Of a DNA stretch of 64,000 bases, positions 37,801-48,943 are shown in pieces; position 1 is the stretch's first letter, and every line of letters begins with the position of its first letter. The notes under the pieces were generated by a model. It was not told the DNA's origin and ran no database searches. It saw only the letters and a list, made by a program, of their open reading frames with translations. The stretch lies in NCBI GenBank assembly GCA_903813345.2, contig CAIIXF020000009.1:35397759-35461758 (forward strand). The letters are read 5' to 3'. Source of the stretch: Owenia fusiformis. Lineage: Eukaryota; Annelida; Polychaeta; Sabellida; Oweniidae. The position numbers and the translations under genes were made by a program.

Positions 37801-38924
37801 GGTGATTAGTTGATATATTTTAGATCATATATATTCAGTTTATGTGTCTTGTTATCTACAAGACATAGACAATGTGTTTTAAACACAAATGTACATACAG
37901 GGTATGCCAAAAGATTTTGCAACTTTTTAAAAGGCTAGAAAAGTATCAAAACATTAAAGGTTAACCATAAAAAAAGTATTTACAGAAACTTAACGATGGG
38001 CATACTTTACCATTTAAATACTAAAGCTAAACCTGGCTATATGTAAGATATCTAAATAATTTTTATAGTTCTGAGAAACTCATCCTAAAATATTGTCCAA
38101 TGATGTGCACTTGTGTTGTTTATTGCCACATGGACACGCTAGAAACTTTGTATTTGCAATTTTCTCTGCCTTTTGCTTTTTTACATTTGCGAATTGCCAA
38201 TGACATATGTTTCTTGTCTGGCTACGAGGGTTTGTTTGTGAGTACTGGTACAAGACATCCATATTTGATATATCTTCAAATAGGTATTGCACTTTGAGAT
38301 CCATAGTAATTTAGAATGCTAACTTGAAGGACATAAGAAACTGTAAGAGCTCATTTTAACTCTCATCCTTCTTTGCAAGCAACATTCTGCATCATCAGAC
38401 TCAATACAAATTCGCTTAACATTGAATTCATTTGTCTTGTCTGCAGCACTGTTATAGACATGGGCCAGTATATAATAGATTGTCTATAAGTTGCAACTAT
38501 CAGTTTTGCAAACTTAAATAGCAACTCTGCCATAAAATGAGTGAAGTGAAGTGAAATTCATCCCATTTTAGAGATACTGTAACATTACTTCACAAACCAA
38601 AGACAGCTTACCATTTTGTAATCCATTCCAAAATCATCTTGTTGGCTGCTCTTCCAAAATATCACCAAGCCCAATATCCTTCATGAACTTCCTAATTACA
38701 CCACCCTTAGGTGTAATAAGGAAATCACCAAGCCTTCGACAACATTGCAATTGATATGAAGGAATTCAACTAATATGGCTTGATCACTGGTTATGATTAT
38801 CACACTACTATACCCCATTACTTTTAAATATATTCCAAGTGTTCTACTATACATTGCATAGATTAATGAGCAGTTTGCCCAATGGACAAAGATAGAGAAT
38901 ACCCGCCCCATTTGCAACTCAACT

Positions 38925-40870
38925 TTAAATGTCTAATTTTTAGACTTGTATACTCATGAAGTTCCTGAAACATCTGAAAAATATCAAATAATACAATTTA
39001 TTGTATGATCTGTAAAATGAAGCCCTCTGATTGGTCAGTTCTTGTGCTGTACCAACCTGTATTGCTTCTGAGATTGTCTCCGTTGATCATCTCTGTCGCA
39101 ATACAGAAAATATTGGTACGGAGGGGACAATCCCAGTAGCAATACAGACGATCACACGATAAAAACGTTATTGAATGATTTGAAGTACAATACAGGATAT
39201 ATTCTGTCTCGATATTCTGTATTGGCACTCGACTTCGTCTCGTTCCAATACGGAATTCTCGAGCAGAATATATCCTGAATTGCACTTCAAATCATTCAAT
39301 AACTTATAGTATTGATCTAGAATAGCGACAACTTTGTTAAAGTCTAGATCTATACTTTGAAATTGTTTTGATTTTATATATCTGGATATTTTTTTCAAAA
39401 TAAATGGGATAGGGGAGATATGTAAACTCTAATATAATGACAGACTGTCCAATATACATTTTAAATACCTTGACTCAAAGTAGGCAGGCAAAAGAACAGA
39501 TTTGATCAAGAATCCATCAACCGTTCAGCATAAAACTCAAGGAACTATATGTTATTACTAAAAATGGAAATGATGAAAAAACGATGAAAATGCCAAATTT
39601 TGTTCTTAAATGTCTAATTTCTAGACACTAGTATACTGAAACATTAATTATTATACCATTCAATAACACATAAAGAATGGCTACATCTTTGTTAAAGTTT
39701 ATACTGGTAATGTGAAGTGTTTTTTTTTATATTTTCCGGTCATCCTCATAATAAATGGGGTAGGGGAGATCTGAAAGCTCTAATATGAACATTGTTTGTC
39801 CACTATACATTTTCAATACCTTAAATGGAAGAAGACATGTACAAGAACAGATTTAATCAAAAATGCATCAACCAGTCAGCATAAAACTCAAGATATAAAG
39901 ATTTATATGTTATTGCTGAAAGCAGCATTTATCAAAAATGCCAAGTTTTGTCCTTAAATGTCTCATTTCTAGCCACTTGAATACCAATAAAGGTTCTTAA
40001 AAATCTTAAAAACATTAAATAACACATACTATTGGTATAGAACAGCTACAACTTTATTTAAGTCTATAATTTCATGTTATTTTTATTTTTTCATATTTCT
40101 CGTTTTTTCCATAAAAGATGGGGTAGGGGAGATCTGAAAGCTCTAATATGAACATTGTTTTTCCACTATACATTTTCTATACCTTAAATGGAAGTAGACA
40201 TGCACAAGAATAGATTTGATTGAAAATGCAACAATCAGACAGCATAAAACTCAAGATATGAGGAACTATATATTACTGCTGAAAGCGAAAATGATGAAAA
40301 AATGCCAAGTTTTGTCCTTAAATGTCTCATTCTAGCCACTTGTATACCGATGAAGGTTCTGAAATATTCTAAAAACATTAAATGACACATACTATTGATA
40401 TAGAATAGCTACAACTTTGTTAAAGTTTATAATTTCAAGTAATTTTATATTTTCATATTTTTCTTTAATTTTTCATGATAAATGGGGTAGGGGAGATCTG
40501 AAAGCTTTGATATAACAATTGGTGGTCCACTATACATTTTCTATACCTTAAATGGAAGAAGACATGTTCAAACACAGATTTAATCAAAAATGCAACAACC
40601 AGTCAGCATTTAACTCAAGATATAAGGAACTATATGTTATTGCTGAAAGCGAAAATGATTGAAAAATGCCAAATTCTGTCCTAAATGTCACATTTCTAGA
40701 CACAAGTATACTTATGAAGGTCCTGAAACATCTGAGAAACCTTACAAAACACATAATATTGATATAGAATAGCTACAACTTTGTTTGAGTTGGACATTTT
40801 GACTTTTTGTAGTTTCCATGTTTAGCCAGTTTTTTCTAAAAAATTCAAGGTATGTCTTCTTTGAACCAGT
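38925..40870 (+). repeat. Tandem array of ~350-365-bp units, about four to five copies
   Basis: The marker GGGGTAGGGGAGATCTGAAA occurs at about 39754, 40119 and 40483, with a diverged form near 39407. Each unit also has CTCTAATATGAACATTG, CAGTCAGCATAAAACTCAAG, AAAATGCCAA.TTTTGTC and TAGAATAGCTACAACTTTGT. The first unit is split by the hairpin element 38997-39302. No long open frame. Confidence 0.8.
38997..39302. mobile_element. Hairpin element inserted in the first array unit
   Basis: The 3' part is a strong foldback. TTATTGAATGATTTGAAGT and ACAGGATATATTCTG (39167-39206) pair with CAGAATATATCCTG and ACTTCAAATCATTCAATAA (39264-39302), with an inner ATTCTGTATTGG / CCAATACGGAAT stem. The 5' part (CTGAGATTGTCTCCGTTGAT, CGCAATACAGAAAATATT) and the hairpin both recur at 55835-56348. 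Array sequence continues on either side. Confidence 0.75.
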
Positions 40871-41719
40871 ATTTAATTAGGTTCGCAAGAGTTATATGCT
40901 TCGCAGGCGAAATCCCTTATGCAGGACACCCTAATAGAATAACAAATACACAGAAATTCCATTCAGCTCACAAAGTCATTTTTCCACCCCGAGTATAATG
41001 TATTTTTATGAAAACTGAACCAGCATAACCGTTTTCATTCAATATTTGATTATCATGTCTCTTATCAAAGAGGAAGTCGGGCATCATTGAATCTCTATTA
41101 TGAAATGACAATGAAATTGAGCCAAGAAAGGCTGACTTTCAGTCTTGGCTAACATGATAGCCTTTTTAGCCTTGATTGAATGTGAAAATATGGCATGTCT
41201 ATATCAAGACAACGCACAGTTTTACCAGTCTTAAAGTCTTGAAAACCGATGTAGCGTTTCAACTTGGTCTACACAGTACTCACAGGCAATGTATGATTGG
41301 AGTAGAATTTACAAGAGAAATTCTGTGAGTAGAAGTATAGAGCCGATGCTATTATCATATTGGAAATTGATTCTAATTGATTGTTTCAAACGTATAGTGA
41401 GTGGATAGAAGAGTATACTCCGACCAAAACTGCGGAATAGTGACGGAAATAGGAATTGAATATATTGATAGAAATTGATCTGGTAGAAGGATAACAACAC
41501 GGTGCGGAAAGAATTAACCACAATTCAGATTTCTATCAACATTATTCTCTCTTACGGCTTGAATCGAACGGTGAAAGCATTGGCAAACTACAATCACTTG
41601 ATCTCTCTCTCTGTTGGAAAAGCAAATTCCATAGAACAATATTGGAAAATGAAACGTGAAATTAAAGTTACTGATCACACTGAATCGGCTGCTGGACGAT
41701 ACAAAAAGAGCATTATTAT

Positions 41720-42978
41720 CACGGTGCCCATGTCAAGCTGCGCGCCTACTTAGGCGCGTAGTTTGTTTCGATCACAAACTGCGTGCCTAAGAACATTGGA
41801 TCATTTAAGTTGGAGTCTGTATTTTGAAACGTTATTTAAACACATTTATCCTGCATTGTTTTCTTGTTCAATGCGTTCATTCTGTGGCGAATATACGAAT
41901 CTTGCAAATACTAGCAAAAACTGTGTGCAAATGAATCTTAGTTTTAAAACATAAGCAGATTAATGGCATTTTCGTCACTGATTTAATGGGAATTTATACG
42001 TAAATCGATCTAGCACTTTAAACATAAATGACAAATACTTTAGACTCGTTTTATATTTAATTCCCTACACATTTATCATGTTTAATTCAAAATATTTCGA
42101 GGTAAAACAGATAATCAGGAGATTAAAAAGAAATAAACCACAAACTGCGCGCCTATTTTAGCCAGAAATTACAATCTGTGCGCATACACTATTAAAACTA
42201 CATATTATCATTGGAATTTCTACAGAGGTACGTGTAGGTGTTTTCGATGTAGCTTTGGAAATTTTGCTTTATCGTCAGATTTTATGCGATTTTCATATTG
42301 TAAGTCAAAATGTATAATAGAAGTGACAATTAAGTTGGGAACGAAAAAAACGTTTATTTTCAGATCACCATCTTGGTGGATGGACTCTCATAGTGTTTCA
42401 ATTATGGGGTTCTACTATTAGACACATATGTGCCTTGTATGGCGCTTATGTTTTCTAATAATACAAAACAAGCCATGGATAGGCAAGCAGTTTTGAAATA
42501 TTAGGCACGCAGTTTGGGAAATACATGTGAATATAGGCGCGCAGTTTGACAAGAAAAATGTCTAAATCACGTTTATGGCGTATTATCGTTTTGAACACAA
42601 ACTTTGCTGTTTTAATCAGATGGAGTGATCCTATATATTCTAGCATACACAGACACAATGGCTGAATAAACGGCAAATGACGATAAAAAGACATAGATAT
42701 AACTTTACACTGTAAATTTTGAACACAGAAGTTACTTAAGACCCTTATATTGAGATAACTAGGTTTACATCGGGAAAAACATTGAGTACTATGAGTAAAT
42801 TAAGTTCATCTTCACAGAATGGTACTATCTTTAGAACGAGACTAACCTTGTATTTTTCGTATTTTGGCTCTTTTTGGGAGTCGTGTCCTCCCCGTCTCAC
42901 ATTTTGAAATATGCGCGCAGTTTGTCAGAGTTTCAAACTGCGTGCCTAGTAGGCACGCTGCTTGACATGGGCATCGTG
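41720..42978. mobile_element. 1.26-kb non-autonomous element, CACGGTG/CACGATG ends, 5-bp duplication ATTAT (Transib-like candidate)
   Basis: The left end is CACGGTGCCCATGTCAAGC and the right end, read inward, CACGATGCCCATGTCAAGC. Both continue into GCGTGCCTA-type palindromic text. ATTAT lies directly outside each end (41715-41719 and 42979-42983). The motif AAACTGCGCGCCTA or AAACTGCGTGCCTA, in either orientation, is repeated at both ends and at 42138, 42490 and 42530, like dispersed transposase-binding sites. CAC heptamer-like ends with a 5-bp duplication are typical of Transib/RAG-like transposons; AT-rich targets are less typical. No open frame over 80 codons and no transposase. Confidence 0.7.
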
Positions 42979-42984
42979 ATTATA

Positions 42985-43490
42985 TAGTTTAGAAAAAACT
43001 GCCAGGCATTATTATGAATAATAGCGATCATTTATCGTGTAACAGCAGGATTTGCACAAGGATATGAAAGTTTAATGGAATAAAATAGTTTTTTGTCAGC
43101 GTAATATTGCTGGAAATAAATGTAACCAAGTAGAGGGAAATAGACTTAACAGCGTATGATTCTATGCATTATTGTCAACGAACTGAGTCTTGCTGGGCGA
43201 TTTATTCATACCCGAGTAAAACATGCTCGTCTACATTATGGAATAAAGGATGTAAAAGTTTAAGGTGTATTTCTAAAGGTTAAGATGTTATTTTTCCAGT
43301 TGATGATTCAACACACCATTTTTTCTGTATAACTTCCAGAATGCATCGGATTGTATGATTAACGTTAGCTAATACGTGGAACTTAAAAATATCATTTGGA
43401 TTAACCTGATATAATCAATGACGGAAATTGTATTTCACGTGCTCTGCCCACCTACAGTAAGACGACGTATAATTCATAAGCGACGAGGGA
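42985..43490. other. Upstream region of the channel gene
   Basis: No open frame or repeat recognised between the CAC-ended element and the possible TATA box. Confidence 0.4.
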
Positions 43491-43496
43491 TATAAA
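43491..43496 (+). promoter_or_regulatory. Possible TATA box of the channel gene
   Basis: TATAAA about 430 bp upstream of the channel ATG. A 5' leader of about 400 nt would follow if it is used. This is position and motif only; AT-rich DNA makes chance matches common. Confidence 0.25.
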
Positions 43497-43925
43497 GTAC
43501 AGACACTGATGGTGTTCATGAGTATATTGCGAAGTTAGCTATCCCAAACGCTTTAAATAAAATACATTTGTACATAGAATTCCATTATTTACTAATGAGG
43601 AGCTTGCAGATACAGAGTTAAACTTATCTAAGTCGATTGAAAAGCAAATCGAATCCAGAGAGGACTCCATTATCTAGTCTCAAAATAGCATTAATATGTA
43701 TGGGTGGACTTTTAGATGTGTAAAATAAATGGACTACTGATGACTGTACTTCATGCGTGTCTCAAGGAAAGTTCTATGAGAGATAACGAGGCCAAATTAA
43801 AAATTGATTACGGAACAAAAGAAGATTGAATACCCATCAAGGGATCTTTTTCGGATCACAGATTGACAAAGTTAACACGTACTCCTTGTCTGATCTTGAT
43901 TTACTGACTTCTAAATGAGATACAT

Positions 43926-46049
43926 ATGGTCGATAAGAAGACATTTAGTTCCCGTTGTGACAGGACTTCGCCACAACAAATGATTACTATTCTAACGTAT
44001 GATGGGGATCAGGGTAAATGTGCTAAAGCTTATGTGATGACATCTGACGACGAGGACTTTATCGCCCTGAGACCTTTGGCCTACCAGCGTGGTGCAAAGC
44101 CGGAATTCGTTCATAAATTATCTGATGATTCTGATTCCGACGATAAATCCCTCAAAGACATTGCAGTCGAGTTTGCGAATGAGACAACTCTTCATGGTGT
44201 ACCAAAAATCATAAAAGACCGCTCGTGTGGAACTCGACTCTTCTGGTCTTGCGTGTGTTTAAGTGCTTTGTGTATGTTTTTTATACAAGCATCTACACTT
44301 ATGGGGAAATATCTAGACTACAAGAAAAAAGTTGACATTGAAGTGTTAGATGACCCTGCTCCTTTCCCATCAATATCTCTGTGCAACATACGTCATATAG
44401 ACGCCATCCTTTTCGAGGAGATACAGGGTTACAGTCAACAACATTATATGAAAGTTTTAGAAGTCATGGAAGCCAGTAAGAATCCAAACTACGTCAGGAA
44501 CAAAACTGTTGAAGAAGACAAACCATTCTATTGGACTTCTTTAGAAACATCCATTAATGTACAGGGGTATCTCAGTACAAAGCCAGAACTAGTTAAAGAA
44601 CTCGGCTTTGATAATATCAATGATATAGCTGAAATTATGTTTACACGTGAAACTCCTGCCGCAAATATTGATAAAGATAAGGTGACTCAGTTCGGAATTG
44701 AAGCGAGAGAGTTCATAATTACCTGTGTCTATTCTGGAGTTAGGTGTAACTACAAAGATTTCAAACGATTTTTTCATCCATTTTTCTACAATTGTTTCAC
44801 ATTCAACACATCATCGGTTTTGACTGATAACAGTACCACAGGAAGGAGTTTCTCACTCATAGCGTTCCTTGGTAAAATGTTTAGTAAAGACTCGACAAAA
44901 TTAGACAGAGGGGATACATTCGGGGACGCAGTGTATAATAGCGATGGGTTGCGTATCGTGATTCACTCGTCCAATAGTGAACCCGATCCCATCAAAGACG
45001 GCTTTAATATACCATCAGGGTTTTCAGCGTCCATTGGAGTAAAAGCGACGCGATATGAGCGTATAGATTACCCATATGGTAACTGCTCGGAACAGGGCTC
45101 ACTCAGTATGGATAATGGAATATATGACTATACCCTGATATCCTGCCAAAACCTTTGTCTTCAAAGAGAAATAATTGAACACTGTCGATGCACAGATATA
45201 GCTCTACCAATACCTAACAACGTCAATGTATCATTTTGTCAGGATATTGAAAACCCTCCAATATTTGATTGTCTAGAAGACAAGGCCAATGAATGGAAAT
45301 GTAACGACGCTATACGAAGATCATGGAATAAATTCAAGTGTATGCGATCCGTGAAAGGGAGAGTGTCTATTACTCAACTTGCCAAGCAGAAATGTCGTTG
45401 CTATCCGCCTTGTCATGAGATTACGTATGGTGTCTTCCATAGTCTTACATCTTGGCCTTCAATGGACCAAACCATCCCAACAATGGAGAAGGTCATTACC
45501 GGAGACTTCATGCAGCGATTCACAACTGACCACGAGAGGAACCTCGTGTGGGAGAACTATTTCCCAAACTATAGCAATGATACAGATTTAGTGAAACTCT
45601 ATCTGGAGACGAATAACCTCACTGTACAACACGATCTTACTCACGTATGTGCGAGCTTTTTGAAAGATTTCTCCCACGTGTATGTGTACATTGCTGACGA
45701 TAATGTAGTGAAGATTACAGAATCGGAGTTCTACAGTGGGGTCCAACTTGTATCTGACATCGGAGGACAGTTAGGCCTGTGGGTCGGGATATCTGTGGTG
45801 ACGTTGGCGGAGTTACTACAGCTTTGTGCAACACTATGTGGTTTTTTATGCAAAAATAAACACAGTAAGAAGTTTAAAAACGAGTTCAGGCGAAAATCCA
45901 TACGACGAAGGCAGAGATGTGCATCCGTGCGGACGAAGAGATGCCAAAATCACAAACCTAGATCACGGTCTCTCTCAAATACACGAGAAAATGGTACAGA
46001 AATAAAAAATCTCCTGCTCAAAAATAAAAGTTATTATGTTAACGTTTAG
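43926..46049 (+). CDS. DEG/ENaC (amiloride-sensitive type) cation channel subunit, single exon
   Basis: The frame encodes 707 residues with the complete layout of a degenerin/ENaC subunit: two membrane segments, a large extracellular loop, and cytoplasmic ends. Visible landmarks are the His-Gly gating motif (HG, residues 90-91), TM1 at about 105-127, the post-TM1 FPSISLCN block (147-154), and the TCVYSGVRC...NCFTFN region (about 263-293). A cysteine-rich domain spans about 384-500. TM2 has IGGQLGLWVGISVVTLAE, with the G-x-S selectivity-filter triplet GIS at 621-623 and Glu629 after it. The tail is Arg-rich and ends in VNV, a possible class II PDZ ligand. Such subunits form trimeric plasma-membrane Na+ channels gated by peptides, protons or mechanical force; the ligand here cannot be told. 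The first ATG was chosen because it gives the full N terminus; Met19 is an alternative. No introns interrupt the frame. Confidence 0.95.
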   Translation: MVDKKTFSSRCDRTSPQQMITILTYDGDQGKCAKAYVMTSDDEDFIALRPLAYQRGAKPEFVHKLSDDSDSDDKSLKDIAVEFANETTLHGVPKIIKDRSCGTRLFWSCVCLSALCMFFIQASTLMGKYLDYKKKVDIEVLDDPAPFPSISLCNIRHIDAILFEEIQGYSQQHYMKVLEVMEASKNPNYVRNKTVEEDKPFYWTSLETSINVQGYLSTKPELVKELGFDNINDIAEIMFTRETPAANIDKDKVTQFGIEAREFIITCVYSGVRCNYKDFKRFFHPFFYNCFTFNTSSVLTDNSTTGRSFSLIAFLGKMFSKDSTKLDRGDTFGDAVYNSDGLRIVIHSSNSEPDPIKDGFNIPSGFSASIGVKATRYERIDYPYGNCSEQGSLSMDNGIYDYTLISCQNLCLQREIIEHCRCTDIALPIPNNVNVSFCQDIENPPIFDCLEDKANEWKCNDAIRRSWNKFKCMRSVKGRVSITQLAKQKCRCYPPCHEITYGVFHSLTSWPSMDQTIPTMEKVITGDFMQRFTTDHERNLVWENYFPNYSNDTDLVKLYLETNNLTVQHDLTHVCASFLKDFSHVYVYIADDNVVKITESEFYSGVQLVSDIGGQLGLWVGISVVTLAELLQLCATLCGFLCKNKHSKKFKNEFRRKSIRRRQRCASVRTKRCQNHKPRSRSLSNTRENGTEIKNLLLKNKSYYVNV

Positions 46050-46216
46050 CCGACACACTTGTGACTTCAGCATACTTTGAATGACACCTCAACACGTACA
46101 ACTAAAACTACGAGGAGATAGTGGAGATTTTCATGATTATAGAATTCTTTCTCTTTATTCTCTATTTTATGAAAGCCATATCTGGATTTTGTCTTATAAA
46201 ACAGTATAGATGTTGT

Positions 46217-46222
46217 AATAAA
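46217..46222 (+). terminator. Polyadenylation signal of the channel gene
   Basis: AATAAA 168 nt after the channel stop codon, the first such hexamer downstream. Confidence 0.5.
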
Positions 46223-47159
46223 TTGATTTAACTTTTATTCTAACCTTCTATAGTCAGACTTTTACCCTTTTACAACTAACACATCTTTTAGATCTAAGGT
46301 CATCTACGGTAAGAGTTACCCCTGTCTGTGAATGTGCATCTTTCAGGTTTTTACATTATATTAAACAATTTCTTTAAATATGATTGCAGTGGAAACATAT
46401 AAAATATGCTTGCTTTTTAAAAAGAGTGCTTCCAATGTTTTATTCTCTCAATTTCTTCTACTTCTTTTAAAGTACAATCCGAGCAATTCATTAAACGCTG
46501 TAATAGTTGCAATAAATAATTGTATCCTCCGATCTCGATAATGGGAGTTACTCCCTTGTCATCTGTATTTGGAAGTTTAGAAGATTAGTTGGCCAAATCC
46601 ATATTAGTGAATCAAGATGTATTAACAGTAAATAATACTGATCGCATCTATAGACGTTCAGCAAACACCGCTGTTAAACTACTTCTAATATAATGGGCTA
46701 ATGGCAAATAAATGAAAAACAACCTCATAATTAGAATCAATGTGTTGATAGAAAATCGCAACATGACCCATGTATTATTCAAAGGCTTTGTATGATCAAT
46801 CCTAAATAACGAACTTACATTAGAATTCTTATCTCGTTTTATCCCTGAATAGTTTGCAACAAACAGCTTGCTTAAATAAATGTTCAGTTGGATACACATG
46901 CACTAGGCCCAGTGAAACTACATCTTCAGTCTACCGATGAACATATTATACATCTTCAGGAGTCAGGACTCAATTGATGTAATATATCTGTACATTTATT
47001 AATGATTTAGTCAGAATAACGGATGTTTAGAGGGTACTAGAAGCAATATATTTGAAGAGCAAATGTTATATTATATATTATTATATGAGCTTATTTTATT
47101 ATCATTTGACCCTTGACTATTATGCACTAATCTTAATGGAATGATTAATGTAAATTCCT
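46223..47159. other. Intergenic DNA, no gene seen
   Basis: Open frames up to 83 codons without features. Nothing else recognised before the minisatellite begins. Confidence 0.4.
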
Positions 47160-47374
47160 TGGCCGATGAGCTAATATGCTTGTATTAAGTGACGTGGGTG
47201 TTTGTTGAAATGATCAGCTAATTTTATTTTACTGGAGGTCTTGAATCTCGTATTTGCTCAAATGATTAGCTAATTGGTTTGAAAGACTTGTATATCTGCT
47301 TAGATGATAAGCTTATTTCCTTGGTGGACTTGCACATCTGCTTCATTAATAAGCTAATCTCCTTGGTGGACTTA

Positions 47375-48165
47375 CACTTCACCTCCATAAGTTTGGCAAC
47401 CTTAGCTCCCCCATTGAACTACGTGTTAAAGCCTCTTTACCTTTGAATTCTGATTTACTTAACCTGCGATGAATTTCCTCAATTACAATAGGTCGAAAAT
47501 TGATGATAAATTTGATGAATTTTTGAATATCGTCATTCCCATGTAAACCAATGGGAAATGGTGGGTTCGGGGCAAATCAGAAATCAGGATATCTATTCAG
47601 TAAAAGATTCAGCAAAAACATTTTTTAGATAGAAAATTGAATTGTCTAAATTTTTTCATACTAAGTGTTTAGTTTACTTGATGAATACAAAAGTTGCAGA
47701 GTTCCAAAGTCATTTTTGAAAATCATTTTTCGCCTCTTGTGTTTATTTCAATGGGAGAGGTGTTTTGAAAAACAATTTTGACTTTAAAGACCTGTAACCT
47801 TTTTGAACCTGAAGAAACGTATCAATTTTTCGTAAAATAAAGGTAGCAAATTCAATTGGCTACTTAACTTGTATTTATTGCAAAGACTCGGATGGGTGGA
47901 TATTCTATCATATGACTTGCGACAAACCTACCATTTCCCATTGGTTAACATGGGAATGTGGATTTTCAAAAAGTCATCAACTTTATCATCAATTTTCGAA
48001 CTATTGTAATTGAGGAACAACATTGAAAAAATTTGGAGGTATTGGAAATAAAGTCAATTTACGTATTTTCATCGCATGTTAAGTAAATAAAAATTCAAAG
48101 GTAAAGAGGCTTTAACACGTAGATCAATGGGGGAGCTAAGGTTGCCAAACGTATGGAGGGGAGTG
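47375..48165. mobile_element. 791-bp TA-flanked element with CACTYCNCCTCCATAMGTTTGG ends
   Basis: Terminal inverted repeats extend for more than 200 bp: CTCCATA.GTTTGGCAACC, TTAGCTCCCCCATTGA, TACGTGTTAAAGCCTCTTTA and a CATTCCCATGT.AACCAATGGG block occur at both ends. TA stands outside each end (47373-47374 and 48166-48167), pointing to a Tc1/mariner-type insertion. Same family as 36268-36503 and the lone end at 58557-58597. No transposase frame. It splits the minisatellite. Confidence 0.85.
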
Positions 48166-48563
48166 TATATATTTGCTAGGATGATAGGCGTATTTCCTCG
48201 GAGGACGTGCATATCTGCTTAGATGATAAGTTAATTTCATTAGAGGACTTGCACATATGCTTGGATGATAAGCTTGGATGATTTGCTCGGATGTCTCGTA
48301 TATGCTTGAATTATACGCTAATTTCCTTGGTAGACTTGCACATATGCTTGGATGTTAAGCTAATTTCCTTGGTGGACGTGCATATCTGCTGGGATGATAA
48401 GCTTATTTGCTCGGAGGTCTCGTATATGCTTTAATGGTTAGATAATTTGCACGAAGGATGGGTTGATTAGTTAATTTCTATGGAGAACTTACATATCTTG
48501 TTAAATGATCAGCTCTTCGGTTTATAGAACTTATCAAGTGTATCTGTTTGAATTTACTGAACA

Positions 48564-48585
48564 CAGCTGGCTCAAAAGCCAGCTG
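48564..48585. repeat. Small perfect hairpin
   Basis: CAGCTGGCT and AGCCAGCTG form a 9-bp stem around a 4-nt loop. No T-run follows and no gene precedes it, so I do not call a terminator. Confidence 0.5.
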
Positions 48586-48791
48586 ACAAACCGTTAAAAT
48601 ATACCGTCTCGTGAAGTGGTTTTCTCCAACTTCCAGCAGGCGCGCTGGAATAAGAAACGGTATTTAAGAAGATAATTGATATATAACTTGCCATTTTCAT
48701 GACGCGTGGTGACAATAAGTCCTACTTGTTGTGTAATTGCAGTTAAAGTGGAGAAATTCCAGAACTGGCGCGCACCATTTTTTAACCTTTT

Positions 48792-48943
48792 TGCGCATGC
48801 GTGCACATGCGCATTGTACTTTTTATGCGCATGGGTATTACCGCTGAAAGATCACGTGACTATCCATATTTAGCCAACGCGAGTTATTTTGTAGCAAATT
48901 TTTACTTTCGAAAGTCACGAGATCTCGCGAGACCTAAAATGGC
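48792..48943 (+). promoter_or_regulatory. TATA-less promoter-like motif cluster without a recognised gene
   Basis: Within 150 bp lie two NRF1-like words (TGCGCATGCG at 48792, CATGCGCA at 48806), a further ATGCGCATG at 48835, an E-box TCACGTGA at 48852-48859, the palindrome TCTCGCGAGA at 48923-48932, and AAAATGGC at 48937. In animals these motifs mark CpG-type housekeeping promoters. The CpG density here contrasts with the AT-rich surroundings. No exon with a credible protein follows on either strand: ATG in AAAATGGCTGG stops after three more codons. It may serve a noncoding RNA, an upstream untranslated exon, or be a relic. Confidence 0.45.

Noticed and set aside
48564-48585. Rho-independent terminator
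   Set aside because: The hairpin has no T-run and the genome is animal nuclear DNA, where this type of terminator does not apply.
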